Notes: generated by a model from the letters alone, not told the origin. 64,000 nt of DNA from Pseudomonas chlororaphis (GCF_001921865.1 NZ_MSCT01000005.1:65001-129000), one strand, 5' to 3'. Positions 12,017 through 21,783 are shown, counted from the stretch's first letter. Translations and numbers: made by a program.

Positions 12017-12592
12017 ATGAACGTGGCTGTCTCGGCGACAGAGCGCTTTTCGGGCTGGAGGCAGGTACTGCTGTCTGCCCTGATCTGTCTGCTGAGTACT
12101 TTTGCCGTCGCGCAACCCGAGCCTGCTGCCAGCCCCGCGGAGCAGCGCGCCAAGGCTGTGACTCAAGTGGTGCTGGGCATCCTCAGCTATGCGCGCTGGC
12201 CGGTGGAGCCGGCGCAATTGCGTTTGTGCGTGGTGGGGCCGACCGAGTACACCGACGACCTGGTCAAGGGCACGACCCAGGCCACAGGGCGCCCGGTCCT
12301 GGTACGGCGGTTGCTGGCCGATAATCCGGCCATCGTCAGCGAGTGCGATGCGTTGTATATCGGCAAGCTGACGGACGACCAACGTACGCGGTTGTTCAAT
12401 TCCCTGGTCGGTCACCCGGTGCTGAGCATCAGCGAGGGCGGCGACCAATGCACCGTAGGCAGTCTGTTCTGCCTGCGCGTCAGCGATAACCAGGTGTCAT
12501 TCGAGGTCAACCTGGATTCCGTGGCCCGCAGTGGCGTGCGGATTCATCCGAGCGTGCTGCAACTTTCCCGTCGTCGAACGGCGGTGCCATGA
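12017..12592 (+). CDS. yfiR: Periplasmic repressor YfiR (DUF4154)
   Basis: A 191-aa secreted protein that in P. aeruginosa binds and represses the diguanylate cyclase YfiN in the periplasm under redox control. From ATG 12017 there is a signal peptide (hydrophobic VLLSALICLLSTFAVA, cleavage near AQP), and the four structural cysteines fall at 71, 110, 145 and 152. These are the numbers I recall for the disulfides of P. aeruginosa YfiR (190 aa), which supports this start over ATG 11993. AAAGAGAA lies about 8 nt upstream. Its stop overlaps the yfiN ATG (ATGA). It is the first gene of yfiR-yfiN-yfiB. Confidence 0.93.
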   Translation: MNVAVSATERFSGWRQVLLSALICLLSTFAVAQPEPAASPAEQRAKAVTQVVLGILSYARWPVEPAQLRLCVVGPTEYTDDLVKGTTQATGRPVLVRRLLADNPAIVSECDALYIGKLTDDQRTRLFNSLVGHPVLSISEGGDQCTVGSLFCLRVSDNQVSFEVNLDSVARSGVRIHPSVLQLSRRRTAVP

Positions 12593-13857
12593 GCTTCTTC
12601 AAGTCAACTGCCCGCCCTACGTTGCGTTCGGTTATTGGCCGCGGGAACCTGATCGTCGCGTTGCTGGCCATTTCCATGGCCAGCCTGTCCCTGACGTTTC
12701 TCGGGGTGCTGGCGTTGCGGGTGTATGCCGACCACAACCTGCACCTGATCGCGCGCTCGATCAACTACACCGTCGAAGCGGCAGTGGTGTTCAACGACAG
12801 TGCCGCGGCGACCGAGGCCCTGGCGTTGATCGCCTCCACCGAAGAGGTGGCCGATGCCCAGGTGCTCGATGTCCGGGGCCGGGTACTGGCGCGCTGGGAG
12901 CGCCCGGAAACCGGTTTGCTGACCGATCTGGAAATGCAGATTGCCAGGGCCTTTCTCGAGAAGCCCATCACGGTGCCGATCCAGCATCAGGGCCAGGAAA
13001 TCGGCAGCATTGTCTTGACCGGGCATGGTGGCAGCCTGCTGCGGTTCCTGCTCAGCGGCCTGGTGGGGATTGTCCTGTGTATCGCCGTGAGCGCCTGGGT
13101 GGCGCTGTATCTGGCTCGGCGTCAGTTGCGCGGCATTACCGGGCCGCTGCGCAGCCTGGCCAACGTGGCGCATGCCGCGCGTCGCGAGCGGGCGTTCGAC
13201 GTACGGGTGCCGCCGGCGCAGATTGCCGAGCTGGACAACCTGGGCAATGACTTCAATGCCCTGCTCGATGAGCTGGAAGCCTGGCAGAGCCACCTGCAAA
13301 GCGAAAACGAAACCCTGGCCCACCAGGCCAGCCACGACAGCCTGACCGGGTTGCCGAACCGGGCGTTTTTCGAGGGCCGGCTGATCCGCGCGCTGCGCAG
13401 CGCAAGCAAACTCAATGAGCGGGTGGCGGTGCTGTTTCTTGATAGCGACCGCTTCAAGGGCATCAACGACAGCTTCGGTCACGCCGCTGGCGACGCGGTG
13501 CTGATGGCCGTGGCGTCGCGCGTGCGGGCGCAACTGCGTGAAGAAGACCTGGTGGCGCGCCTGGGGGGCGACGAGTTCGCCATTCTGCTGAGCCCGCTGC
13601 ATCGGGTCGAAGACGCCCAGCGCATCGCCGAGAAAATCATCGCCAGCATGGAGACGCCGATCGCCTTGCCTGGCAGCACCTCGGTGCTGACCTCGCTCAG
13701 TATCGGCATTGCCGTCTACCCTGATCATGGCACCACCCCGGGTGCGCTGCTCAACGCCGCCGATGCGGCGATGTATCAAGCCAAGCGTGTCTCGCGAGGC
13801 GGGCAACACACCGCGGGGGAGGATCCCCCCGTTGTTCACGTTCAATCCAGGAGCTAA
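12589..13857 (+). CDS. yfiN: Membrane diguanylate cyclase YfiN/TpbB
   Basis: A 422-aa inner-membrane cyclase that makes c-di-GMP and drives exopolysaccharide, attachment and small-colony phenotypes when released from YfiR. It has a transmembrane helix near residues 22-43, a periplasmic PAS-like region to about 150, a second helix near 152-175, a HAMP linker (RQLRGITGPLRSLANVAHAA), then GGDEF with an intact active site at residues 326-330. REED at 317-320 sits exactly five residues before GGDEF, the canonical spacing of an inhibitory I-site. No EAL domain follows. It is translationally coupled to yfiR and followed 4 nt later by yfiB. Confidence 0.95.
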   Translation: MSFFKSTARPTLRSVIGRGNLIVALLAISMASLSLTFLGVLALRVYADHNLHLIARSINYTVEAAVVFNDSAAATEALALIASTEEVADAQVLDVRGRVLARWERPETGLLTDLEMQIARAFLEKPITVPIQHQGQEIGSIVLTGHGGSLLRFLLSGLVGIVLCIAVSAWVALYLARRQLRGITGPLRSLANVAHAARRERAFDVRVPPAQIAELDNLGNDFNALLDELEAWQSHLQSENETLAHQASHDSLTGLPNRAFFEGRLIRALRSASKLNERVAVLFLDSDRFKGINDSFGHAAGDAVLMAVASRVRAQLREEDLVARLGGDEFAILLSPLHRVEDAQRIAEKIIASMETPIALPGSTSVLTSLSIGIAVYPDHGTTPGALLNAADAAMYQAKRVSRGGQHTAGEDPPVVHVQSRS

Positions 13858-13861
13858 TCCT

Positions 13862-14365
13862 TTGTTTTCACTGACTCGACCTTCCTTGCGTTTTCTCACC
13901 GCCACGCTGTTGCTGGCGCTGCTTTCATTGACCGGTTGCCAGAGCGTGCCGCCCAAGGGGCTGACGCCGCAACAAGTGGCGGTGCTCAAGCAGGAAGGGT
14001 TCGAACTGACGGATGAGGGCTGGGCCTTCGGCCTGTCCGGCAAGGTGCTGTTCGGCAGCGACATCGAGCGCCTGAACGCCGCCAGTACCGATATCGTCGA
14101 GCGCATCGGCAAGGCCCTGGTCAGCGTGCACATCGATAAGGTCCGCGTCGATGGCCACACCGACGCTTCCGGCAAGGAAGCCTACAACCAGCAACTGTCC
14201 CTGCGTCGGGCGAAAAGCGTGAGCAAGGTCTTGGTGGGCACGGGCATGCGCGAAGAAAATATCCAGCTGCGCGGCCTCGGCAGCAGCGAGCCGGTGGCTC
14301 CCAACAACACAGTGGCCGGCCGCACCGAAAACCGTCGCGTCTCGATCGTGGTGATCGCCGACTAA
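13862..14365 (+). CDS. yfiB: OmpA-family lipoprotein YfiB
   Basis: A 167-aa outer-membrane lipoprotein that in P. aeruginosa sequesters YfiR and so activates YfiN. The start is assigned to TTG 13862, which has CAGGAG 8 nt upstream and gives a clean lipoprotein signal with lipobox LTGC near residue 22. The C-terminal part is an OmpA/peptidoglycan-binding domain (VDGHTDASGKEAYNQQLSLR ... ENRRVSIVVI). Length matches P. aeruginosa YfiB (168 aa). Upstream in-frame ATG codons lie inside yfiN and would destroy the signal. The stop overlaps the convergent LysR gene by 4 nt. Confidence 0.92.
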   Translation: MFSLTRPSLRFLTATLLLALLSLTGCQSVPPKGLTPQQVAVLKQEGFELTDEGWAFGLSGKVLFGSDIERLNAASTDIVERIGKALVSVHIDKVRVDGHTDASGKEAYNQQLSLRRAKSVSKVLVGTGMREENIQLRGLGSSEPVAPNNTVAGRTENRRVSIVVIAD

Positions 14366-15309
14366 TCGGCGAACACCATCGCCCGGGTCTGCCCCATCAG
14401 CAGGCCCTGATTCTGCTCGGTCACGCTGCGTATGTAATCCCACAGCAGGGTGATCCGCTTGAGCTTCCTCAAGTCTTCCCGGCAGTACATCCAGAACTGT
14501 CGGGTAATGTTTATTTCTTCCGGCAGCACGGGCAGCAGGCGTGGGTCCTGGGCGGCGAGGAAGCAGGGCAGGATGGCCAGCGAGCGGCCTTGCTGCGCCG
14601 CCACGTACTGGGCGATCACGCTGGTGCTGCGCAGGTTGGCGCTGGCGCCGGGCAGCACGTTGGCCAGGTACAGCAGCTCCGAGCTGAACGCCAGGTCGTC
14701 CACGTAGCTGATGAATTGATGCTCGCCCAGGTCCGCCGGGCGGCGGATCGGCGGGTGCTGGTCGAGGTATTCCTGGGTCGCGTACAGCTGCAGGCGGTAG
14801 TCGCAGAGTTTGCAGCAGACGTAGGGGCCGTGCTCCGGCCGCTCCAGGGCGATGACGATGTCGGCTTCGCGCTTGGACAGGCTGATGAAGTGCGGCAGCG
14901 GCAGGATGTCCACCGAGATCGCCGGGTAGGCGTCGACGAAGTGGCTCAGCTGCGGGGTGATGAAAAAGCTGCCGAAGCCCTCGGTGCAACCCATGCGTAC
15001 ATGACCGGACAGCGCCACGCCCGAGCCCGAGACCTGTTCGCAGGCCATGTGCAGGGTGCTTTCGATCGACTCGGCATAACCCAGCAGGCGCTGGCCCTCG
15101 GCGGTCAGCACGAAGCCGTTGGTCCGGGATTTTTCAAACAGCAACGTACCCAGCGCGCCTTCCAGCGAACCGATGCGCCGCGACACGGTGGTGTAGTCCA
15201 CCGCCAGGCGCTTGGCCGCGCTGCTGGCCTTGCGGGTGCGGGCTACTTCGAGGAAAAACTTCAGGTCGTCCCAGTTCAGCGAACCCAGGGAGGTGATGTT
15301 TTTTTGCAT
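14362..15309 (-). CDS. LysR-type regulator divergent from mmsAB
   Basis: A 315-aa LysR-type transcription factor. The N-terminal winged HTH is clear ([20 protein letters not shown] ... [13 protein letters not shown]), followed by a substrate-binding domain ([20 protein letters not shown]). The start is ATG 15309 (MQKNITSLG); the longer reading runs into the mmsA promoter. It is divergent from mmsA with 151 bp between, so it probably controls methylmalonate-semialdehyde metabolism. The classic P. aeruginosa regulator of mmsAB, MmsR, is AraC-type, so the regulator type differs here. The effector is unknown. Confidence 0.88.
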   Translation of the reverse strand: MQKNITSLGSLNWDDLKFFLEVARTRKASSAAKRLAVDYTTVSRRIGSLEGALGTLLFEKSRTNGFVLTAEGQRLLGYAESIESTLHMACEQVSGSGVALSGHVRMGCTEGFGSFFITPQLSHFVDAYPAISVDILPLPHFISLSKREADIVIALERPEHGPYVCCKLCDYRLQLYATQEYLDQHPPIRRPADLGEHQFISYVDDLAFSSELLYLANVLPGASANLRSTSVIAQYVAAQQGRSLAILPCFLAAQDPRLLPVLPEEINITRQFWMYCREDLRKLKRITLLWDYIRSVTEQNQGLLMGQTRAMVFAD

Positions 15310-15460
15310 GATGGACCGGATTTTATGTGCGTTCTTGTTAGAAGTTTGCACATCTATACTCCAAAAACAGCCCGACAACCAATCCGGCGCACGCCTCGTT
15401 TCAAGGCGCTTCCACGCCTTGGCTCCCTGCATAAGAACCTCAAGAAGTCAGGAGACCCGC

Positions 15461-16987
15461 ATGAACGCATCCCTCAAGCCCGAGGGCACCACCCTGCAAA
15501 CGGTCAAGCTGCTGATCGACGGCCAGTGGGTCGAATCCCAGACCCGCGAGTGGCACGACATCACCAACCCGGCCACCCAGCAGGTGCTGGCCAAGGTGCC
15601 GTTCGCCACGGCAGATGAAGTCGACGCCGCCATTGACGCCGCGCAGCGCGCCTTCCAGACCTGGAAGCTGACCCCGATCGGCGCGCGGATGCGCATCATG
15701 CTCAAACTGCAGGCGTTGATCCGCGAACACTCCAAGCGCATCGCCCAGGTGCTCAGCGCCGAGCAGGGCAAGACCATCGCCGATGCCGAAGGCGACATCT
15801 TCCGCGGCCTGGAAGTGGTCGAGCATGCCTGCTCGATCGGCACCCTGCAGATGGGCGAGTTCGCCGAGAACGTCGCCGGCGGTGTCGATACCTACACCCT
15901 GTGCCAACCGATCGGCGTCTGCGCCGGCATCACCCCGTTCAACTTCCCGGCGATGATTCCGCTGTGGATGTTCCCGATGGCCATCGCCTGCGGCAACACC
16001 TTCGTGCTCAAGCCTTCGGAGCAGGACCCGCTGTCGACCCTGCTGCTGGTGGAGCTGGCGCTGGAGGCCGGCGTTCCGCCTGGCGTGCTCAACGTGGTGC
16101 ACGGCGGCAAAGAGGTGGTGGACAAGCTGTGCACTCACCCGCACATCAAGGCGGTGTCGTTCGTCGGTTCGACCGCGGTCGGTACCCACGTCTACGACCT
16201 GGCCGGCAAACATGGCAAGCGCGTGCAATCGATGATGGGCGCGAAGAACCACGCCGTGGTGTTGCCTGACGCCAACCGCGAGCAGGCGCTCAATGCCCTG
16301 GTCGGCGCCGGTTTCGGCGCGGCCGGCCAGCGCTGCATGGCCACCTCGGTGGTGGTACTGGTGGGCGCGGCGAAACAATGGCTGCCGGACCTCAAGGCGC
16401 TGGCGCAGAAACTCAAGGTGAATGCCGGCAGCGAGCCGGGCACCGACGTCGGGCCGCTGATTTCCAAACGCGCGAAGGAGCGCGTGCTGGGCTTGATCGA
16501 AAGCGGTATCAAGGAAGGCGCCAAGCTGGAACTGGACGGTCGCGACGTCAAGGTGCCGGGCTTCGAGCAGGGCAACTTCGTCGGCCCGACCTTGTTCTCC
16601 GGGGTGACCACCGACATGCAGATCTACACCCAGGAAATCTTCGGCCCGGTGTTGGTGGTGCTGGAAGTGGACACCCTCGACCAGGCCATCGCCCTGGTCA
16701 ACGCCAACCCCTTTGGCAACGGCACCGGCCTGTTCACCCAGAGCGGCGCGGCGGCGCGCAAGTTCCAGAGCGAGATCGATGTCGGCCAGGTCGGGATCAA
16801 CATTCCGATTCCGGTACCGGTGCCGTTCTTCAGCTTCACCGGCTCCCGCGGTTCCAAGCTGGGCGACCTGGGGCCGTACGGCAAGCAAGTGGTGCAGTTC
16901 TACACTCAGACCAAGACCGTCACCAGCCGCTGGTTCGACGACGACAGCGTCAACGATGGCGTGAACACCACCATCCATTTGCGTTGA
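15461..16987 (+). CDS. mmsA: CoA-acylating methylmalonate-semialdehyde dehydrogenase
   Basis: A 508-aa aldehyde dehydrogenase converting (methyl)malonate semialdehyde to propionyl- or acetyl-CoA in valine, thymine and myo-inositol catabolism. It has the catalytic Cys in [11 protein letters not shown] (C292), the MmsA-type [19 protein letters not shown] segment, the NAD-site [14 protein letters not shown], and the [10 protein letters not shown] string in place of the usual ELGGK, which marks CoA-dependent members. The start ATG 15461 has AGGAG 7 nt upstream. The mmsB gene follows after 10 nt in the same operon. Confidence 0.95.
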   Translation: MNASLKPEGTTLQTVKLLIDGQWVESQTREWHDITNPATQQVLAKVPFATADEVDAAIDAAQRAFQTWKLTPIGARMRIMLKLQALIREHSKRIAQVLSAEQGKTIADAEGDIFRGLEVVEHACSIGTLQMGEFAENVAGGVDTYTLCQPIGVCAGITPFNFPAMIPLWMFPMAIACGNTFVLKPSEQDPLSTLLLVELALEAGVPPGVLNVVHGGKEVVDKLCTHPHIKAVSFVGSTAVGTHVYDLAGKHGKRVQSMMGAKNHAVVLPDANREQALNALVGAGFGAAGQRCMATSVVVLVGAAKQWLPDLKALAQKLKVNAGSEPGTDVGPLISKRAKERVLGLIESGIKEGAKLELDGRDVKVPGFEQGNFVGPTLFSGVTTDMQIYTQEIFGPVLVVLEVDTLDQAIALVNANPFGNGTGLFTQSGAAARKFQSEIDVGQVGINIPIPVPVPFFSFTGSRGSKLGDLGPYGKQVVQFYTQTKTVTSRWFDDDSVNDGVNTTIHLR

Positions 16988-16997
16988 GGAGTCGCTC

Positions 16998-17885
16998 ATG
17001 AAAATCGCATTCATCGGCCTGGGCAACATGGGCGCGCCCATGGCGCGCAACCTGCTCAAGGCCGGGCATCAGCTGAACCTGTTCGACCTCAACCAGGCCG
17101 TGCTTCAGGAACTGGCCGGGCTGGGCGGCAGCATCAGCGCCTCGCCCCGCGCCGCCGCCGAAGGCAGCGAACTGGTGATCACCATGCTGCCGGCCGCCGC
17201 CCATGTGCGCAGCGTCTGGCTGGGCGACGACGGCGTGCTGGCGGGAATCGCCCGCGGCACGCCGGCGGTGGACTGCAGCACCATCGATCCGCAGACCGCC
17301 CGTGATGTCGCCGCGGCCGCCGCCAAGCAAGGCGTGGTCATGGCCGATGCGCCGGTCTCCGGCGGGACCGGCGGCGCGGCGGCGGGCACCCTGACCTTCA
17401 TGGTCGGCGCCAGCGCCGAGCTGTTCGCCACCTTGCAGCCGGTGCTGGCGCAAATGGGCCGCAACATTGTGCACTGCGGCGAAGTGGGGACCGGGCAGAT
17501 CGCCAAGATCTGCAACAACCTGCTGCTGGGCATTTCGATGATCGGCGTCAGCGAGGCCATGGCCCTGGGCAACGCCTTGGGCATCGACACCAACGTGCTG
17601 GCGGGCATCATCAACAGTTCTACCGGGCGCTGCTGGAGTTCCGACACCTACAACCCCTGGCCCGGGGTGATCGAGACCGCCCCGGCCGCGCGCGGCTACA
17701 CCGGCGGCTTCGGCGCCGAGCTGATGCTCAAGGACCTGGGGCTGGCCACTGAGGCCGCGCGCCAGGCCCATCAGCCGGTGGTACTGGGCGCCGTGGCGCA
17801 GCAGCTATACCAGGCCATGAGCCTGCGCGGTGAGGGTGGGCTGGACTTCTCGGCCATCGTCAACGGCTACCGCAAGCCGAGCTAG
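16998..17885 (+). CDS. mmsB: 3-hydroxyisobutyrate dehydrogenase
   Basis: A 295-aa beta-hydroxyacid dehydrogenase oxidising 3-hydroxyisobutyrate to methylmalonate semialdehyde, the substrate of the preceding mmsA. The N-terminal NAD site is FIGLGNMGAPMARNLLKAGH, the substrate motif DAPVSGGTGGAAAGTL is present, and the catalytic Lys sits in GQIAKICNN near residue 173. Length matches the family (about 295 aa). AGGAG precedes the ATG. A strong hairpin follows 6 nt after the stop, closing the mmsAB operon. Confidence 0.95.
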   Translation: MKIAFIGLGNMGAPMARNLLKAGHQLNLFDLNQAVLQELAGLGGSISASPRAAAEGSELVITMLPAAAHVRSVWLGDDGVLAGIARGTPAVDCSTIDPQTARDVAAAAAKQGVVMADAPVSGGTGGAAAGTLTFMVGASAELFATLQPVLAQMGRNIVHCGEVGTGQIAKICNNLLLGISMIGVSEAMALGNALGIDTNVLAGIINSSTGRCWSSDTYNPWPGVIETAPAARGYTGGFGAELMLKDLGLATEAARQAHQPVVLGAVAQQLYQAMSLRGEGGLDFSAIVNGYRKPS

Positions 17886-17891
17886 AAATGG

Positions 17892-17925
17892 CGAAGCCTG
17901 CGCTCGGCAATGAGCGCAGGCTTCG
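17892..17925 (+). terminator. Hairpin terminator after mmsB
   Basis: A 14-bp perfect stem (CGAAGCCTGCGCTC / GAGCGCAGGCTTCG) with a 6-nt loop, 6 nt after the mmsB stop. The U tract is poor on both sides, so termination may need a factor, but stem stability and position fit an operon end. Confidence 0.75.
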
Positions 17926-18008
17926 TCGACGTCTGTGGACGCTGCAAACTTTCCGGGACCCATGTCGGGTGGGCTCCCGGTTTTTTGTTTCTGGCGTAGA
18001 ACAAAGAC

Positions 18009-18093
18009 CCTGTAGGAGCGAGGCTCGCCCGCGAGGCAGGCAATACGGTGTGCCTGACGTACCGCCATCGCGAGCAAGCTTCGCTCCTACAGG
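18009..18093. repeat. REP doublet (REPIN), type 1
   Basis: Two inverted copies of the CCTGTAGGAGCGAGGCTCGC-type REP, opening with CCTGTAGG and closing with CCTACAGG, separated by a variable spacer. It lies between mmsB and the 3' end of the convergent cupin gene. Confidence 0.85.
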
Positions 18094-18104
18094 TCTGCGG
18101 AGGG

Positions 18105-18449
18105 TCAGGCGAAGACGAAATACTTGCGCACGGTCTCGACCACTTCCCAGGTGCCTTTCATACCCGGTTCGACCACGAAGATATCGCCGGCGCGCAGGTG
18201 GATCGGCTCCATGCCGTCCGGGGTGATCACGCAGTAACCTTCCTGGAAGTGGCAGTACTCCCACTTCACGTAGTCCACGCGCCATTTGCCGGGCGTGCAG
18301 ATCCAGGTGCCCATGATCTTGCTGCCGTCTTCGCTGGTGTAGGCGTTGAGGTTGACGGTGTGCGGGTCGCCTTCGAGCTTTTCCCATTTGCAGGCATCGA
18401 GCACGGGCAGCGGGTGGGTATCGCGCAGAACGGTAATCGGACGAGTCAT
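18105..18449 (-). CDS. Small cupin-domain protein (DUF861 type)
   Basis: A 114-aa single-domain cupin. The fold is suggested by GTWICTPGKWRVDYVKWEYC, HFQEGYCVITPDG and the closing strand motif HLRAGDIFVVEPGMKGTWEV, typical of the ureidoglycine-aminohydrolase-like DUF861 cupins. The start ATG 18449 has GGAGCC upstream on the coding strand. It is divergent from kynB with 264 bp between. No enzymatic activity can be assigned; its position next to kynurenine genes may be coincidental. Confidence 0.8.
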   Translation of the reverse strand: MTRPITVLRDTHPLPVLDACKWEKLEGDPHTVNLNAYTSEDGSKIMGTWICTPGKWRVDYVKWEYCHFQEGYCVITPDGMEPIHLRAGDIFVVEPGMKGTWEVVETVRKYFVFA

Positions 18450-18618
18450 GATGGCTCCAGGCAAGAGGGCTAACTGAAGTCGCACCCTATAGCGCCCGGC
18501 ACGGTCTTGGTTGTCTGTGCTCGACATCGGGGTGTCCAGAAACGCAGTGTCGGCCACTGAAGCGCGATGGCGGTTTGCATTGAAATTTCCGAGCGCGAAT
18601 CTGAGTTTTCCTGAAAGT

Positions 18619-18665
18619 TTTTGCGAAAGATTCCTTGGAGGCCGCAGCATTTCGCAAGAATATTC
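18619..18665 (+). promoter_or_regulatory. Candidate KynR (Lrp-type) sites upstream of kynB
   Basis: The 19-mer GCATTTCGCAAGAATATTC at 18647-18665 matches GCATTTTGCATGAAAATTC at 26877-26895, in the kynR-kynU divergent region, at 16 of 19 positions. A related segment TTTTGCGAAAGATTC lies at 18619-18633, about three helical turns away, as expected for Lrp-family proteins that bind several phased sites. Identification as a KynR operator is an inference. Confidence 0.55.
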
Positions 18666-18713
18666 ACGGGTTTCGCTCGTATGATTCAGCTCGAAGTGGC
18701 CGAGAACAGTGCG

Positions 18714-19355
18714 ATGAATAAAACAACAACCTGGTGGGACATCAGCCCGCCCCTGAGTACCGCGACCCCGACCTGGCCCGGCGACACACCGTTCCAGGAA
18801 GAACGGGTCTGGCAGTACGGCCCGGAGTGCCCGGTGAACGTCGGGCGCATCACCCTGTCGCCGCACACCGGTGCCCACGTCGATGCGCCGTTGCATTACA
18901 GCGCCGACGGCGCGCCCATCGGCGAAGTGTCGCTGGACGTTTACCTCGGCCCGTGCCGGGTCGTGCATTGCCTGGACTGCGGCCCGCTGGTATTGCCCCG
19001 GCACCTGCAAGGCCAGCTGGACAACCTGCCCGAGCGCGTGCTGCTGCGCACCTATCGACAGGCGCCGCTGAGCACCTGGGACCCGGATTTCAGCGCCGTG
19101 GCCAAAGAGACCGTCGAGCTGCTGGCCAGCCACGGGGTGCGGCTGATCGGCATCGACACGCCTTCCCTTGACCCACAGCAATCGAAAACCATGGACGCGC
19201 ACAACGCCGTGGCTCGCCATGGTTTGGCGATCCTCGAAGGCATCGTGCTCGACGAGGTGGCCGAGGGCGACTACGAGCTAATCGCGCTGCCGCTGCGTTT
19301 CGCCCATCTGGACGCGAGCCCGGTGCGCGCGATCCTGCGGCCTTTGCCGCGCTAG
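18714..19355 (+). CDS. kynB: Kynurenine formamidase
   Basis: A 213-aa metal-dependent arylformamidase converting N-formyl-L-kynurenine to L-kynurenine and formate. The cyclase-family metal motif [12 protein letters not shown] gives ligands H51, H55 and D57, and [18 protein letters not shown] is the conserved C-terminal segment. Start ATG 18714 ([10 protein letters not shown]) is chosen because family members begin shortly before [11 protein letters not shown] 18681 in the same frame is possible. It precedes kynA by 95 bp, and the two form the first two steps of tryptophan oxidation. Confidence 0.94.
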   Translation: MNKTTTWWDISPPLSTATPTWPGDTPFQEERVWQYGPECPVNVGRITLSPHTGAHVDAPLHYSADGAPIGEVSLDVYLGPCRVVHCLDCGPLVLPRHLQGQLDNLPERVLLRTYRQAPLSTWDPDFSAVAKETVELLASHGVRLIGIDTPSLDPQQSKTMDAHNAVARHGLAILEGIVLDEVAEGDYELIALPLRFAHLDASPVRAILRPLPR

Positions 19356-19450
19356 TCTTTACAACAACGAAGCGTCGACTCCGCGCGCCCTCGATCAAGT
19401 TCGGCGGCGGACGATCGACCCGCCGCCACCTGGCATGAGGAGCCCACGCG

Positions 19451-20305
19451 ATGAGTCAATGTCCCTACTCGAATAATCCGCCGCCCGACAATTGGCATGA
19501 CGCCGAGCTGAATTTTTCCGATTCCATGAGCTACGGCGACTACCTGGACCTGGGGCGCATCCTCAATGCCCAGCACCCTTTGTCGCCGGACCACAACGAG
19601 ATGCTTTTCATCATCCAGCACCAGACCTCGGAGCTGTGGATGAAACTGATGCTGCACGAGCTCAAGGCGGCCCGCGAACATGTGCATCAGGGGCAGTTGC
19701 CGCCGGCGTTCAAGATGCTGGCGCGGGTCTCGCGGATCTTCGACCAACTGGTGCACGCCTGGGCGGTGCTGGCGACCATGACCCCGTCGGAGTACAAGTC
19801 GATCCGCCCGTACCTGGGGCAGTCGTCGGGCTTCCAGTCGTTCCAGTACCGCGAGATCGAGTTCATCCTCGGCAACAAGAGCGCGACCCTGCTGCGCCCT
19901 CACGCCCATCGTCCGGAGCTGCTCAAGGAGCTGGAGCTGGCCATCGCCACGCCGTCGCTGTACGACGAGGCCATTGGCCTGATGGCCAAGGCCGGGTTGC
20001 CCATCGACCCCGAACGCCTGGCCCTGGGCAGCCGCGCGCCGACCCAGCACGATGCGTCCGTGGAGGCGGCCTGGCGCGAGGTCTATGCCGATCCGTCGCG
20101 TTACTGGGACCTGTACCAGCTGGCGGAGAAGTTCATCGACCTGGAGGACTCCTTCCGCCAGTGGCGCTTCCGCCATGTGACCACGGTGGAGCGCATCATC
20201 GGCTTCCAGCCCGGCACCGGCGGCACCGAAGGCGTCGGCTACCTGCGCAAGATGCTCGACACCGTGCTGTTCCCCGAACTGTGGCGCGTGCGTTCGGCGC
20301 TGTAG
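19451..20305 (+). CDS. kynA: Tryptophan 2,3-dioxygenase
   Basis: A 284-aa haem dioxygenase opening the indole ring of L-tryptophan to N-formylkynurenine. The substrate-side His is H57 in [13 protein letters not shown], and the haem-ligating His is H242 in [13 protein letters not shown]. The C-terminal [11 protein letters not shown] loop that closes the active site is intact. TGAGGAGC precedes the ATG. It lies directly after kynB and is followed by a strong bidirectional terminator. Confidence 0.97.
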   Translation: MSQCPYSNNPPPDNWHDAELNFSDSMSYGDYLDLGRILNAQHPLSPDHNEMLFIIQHQTSELWMKLMLHELKAAREHVHQGQLPPAFKMLARVSRIFDQLVHAWAVLATMTPSEYKSIRPYLGQSSGFQSFQYREIEFILGNKSATLLRPHAHRPELLKELELAIATPSLYDEAIGLMAKAGLPIDPERLALGSRAPTQHDASVEAAWREVYADPSRYWDLYQLAEKFIDLEDSFRQWRFRHVTTVERIIGFQPGTGGTEGVGYLRKMLDTVLFPELWRVRSAL

Positions 20306-20318
20306 GCGCCAGGCATGA

Positions 20319-20353
20319 AAAAGGCCCGGCATTCGCTGAATGCCGGGCCTTTT
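20319..20353. terminator. Bidirectional terminator between kynA and aroP
   Basis: A 16-bp perfect stem (AAAAGGCCCGGCATTC / GAATGCCGGGCCTTTT) with a 3-nt loop. The flanking A and T runs make it a U-tract terminator in both directions, serving kynBA and the convergent permease/antCBA strand. Confidence 0.92.
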
Positions 20354-20385
20354 CGTTTATCACCAATCCCTGTAGCCGCTGTGGA

Positions 20386-21783
20386 TCAGGCCACCGCGCG
20401 AGCGCCGGAGCGGGCCAGCCGCAGGCGGTAGAACACCCAGATCAGCGCCGCCCACACCGGGATGGCGTAGACCGACACGCGGATCCCCGGAATCATCAGC
20501 ATCACGCTGATGATCACCAGCATGAAGGCCAGGCACAGGTAGTTGCTGAACGGGAACCAGAAGGTCTTGAACGCCGGCACCTGGCCCTGTCGATCCATGG
20601 ACTTGCGGAATTTCAGGTGGGTCAGGCTGATCAGCGCCCAGTTGATCATCAGCGACGCCACGACCAGGGCCATCAGCAGCTCCAGCGCTTCGTGCGGCGC
20701 CAGGTAGTTGACCAGCACGCAGAGCAGGGTGATCAGCGCCGAGACGCCCAGGGCTAGCAACGGTACGCCCTGCTTGTTCAGCTTCATCATCGCCTTGGGC
20801 GCGTCGCCCTGTTCGGCCAGGCCGTAGAGCATGCGGCTGTTGCTGTACACGCAGCTGTTGTACACCGACAGCGCGGCGGTCAGGACCACGAAGTTCAGCA
20901 CCTGGGCGGCGGTGTCGCTGCCGATCAGCGCGAAGATGCGCACGAACGGGCTGCCGCTGTAGGAGTCGCCGGACGCGTTGAGGCTGACCAGCAGATCGTT
21001 CCACGGGTACAGGCAGAGCAGCACGGTGAGGGCGCCGACGTAGAAAATCAGGACCCGGTACACCACCTGGTTGATCGCCTTGGGGATCACCTTGCGCGGC
21101 TCGCTGGCCTCGGCGGCGGTGATGCCCACCAGTTCCAGGCCGCCGAAGGAGAACATGATGAAGGCCATGGCCATCAGCAGGCCGGTGCCGCCGTTGGGGA
21201 AGAAGCCGTCGTGGGCCCACAGGTTGCTCACCGCGGCTTGTGGGCCGCCGCTGCCGCTGAACAGCATGTAGCAGCCGAGGACGATCATGCCGATGATCGC
21301 CACCACCTTGATGATCGCGAACCAGAACTCCATCTCGCCGAAGTTCTTCACGTTCATCATGTTGATCAGGTTGATCAGTACGAAGAACGCCGCCGCGCTG
21401 ACCCAGGACGGTATCTCGGGCCACCAGAACTGTACGTACTTGCCCACGGCCGTGAGTTCGGCCATGCCCACCAGGACGTACAGCACCCAGTAGTTCCAGC
21501 CGGCGAGAAAGCCGGTGTAGCCGCTCCAGTATTTGTGCGCGAAGTGGCTGAAGGAACCGGCCACCGGCTCTTCGACGATCATCTCGCCGAGTTGGCGCAT
21601 GATCAGGAAGGCGATGAACCCGGCAATCGCATAGCCGAGAATCATCGAAGGCCCGGCGGACTTGAGCACGCCGGCGGAGCCCAGGAACAGTCCGGTGCCG
21701 ATCGCCCCGCCCAGGGCAATCAGCTGGATATGGCGATTCTTCAAGCCACGCTTGAGTTCGCCGGGTTTCAAGATCTCATCCAC
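20386..21783 (-). CDS. aroP: Aromatic amino-acid permease, AroP type
   Basis: A 465-aa inner-membrane permease of the APC superfamily, amino-acid transporter family, with about 12 hydrophobic helices. The N-terminus (LKRGLKNRHIQLIALGGAIG, GEMIVEEPVAGSFSHFA) and the YNSCVYSNSRMLYGLAEQG segment match E. coli AroP as I recall it. It lies 74 bp after antC on the same strand, so it may be co-transcribed with antABC. In this context tryptophan or other aromatic amino acids are the likely substrates; exact specificity (AroP, PheP or TnaB-like function) is inferred. Confidence 0.87.
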   Translation of the reverse strand: MDEILKPGELKRGLKNRHIQLIALGGAIGTGLFLGSAGVLKSAGPSMILGYAIAGFIAFLIMRQLGEMIVEEPVAGSFSHFAHKYWSGYTGFLAGWNYWVLYVLVGMAELTAVGKYVQFWWPEIPSWVSAAAFFVLINLINMMNVKNFGEMEFWFAIIKVVAIIGMIVLGCYMLFSGSGGPQAAVSNLWAHDGFFPNGGTGLLMAMAFIMFSFGGLELVGITAAEASEPRKVIPKAINQVVYRVLIFYVGALTVLLCLYPWNDLLVSLNASGDSYSGSPFVRIFALIGSDTAAQVLNFVVLTAALSVYNSCVYSNSRMLYGLAEQGDAPKAMMKLNKQGVPLLALGVSALITLLCVLVNYLAPHEALELLMALVVASLMINWALISLTHLKFRKSMDRQGQVPAFKTFWFPFSNYLCLAFMLVIISVMLMIPGIRVSVYAIPVWAALIWVFYRLRLARSGARAVA

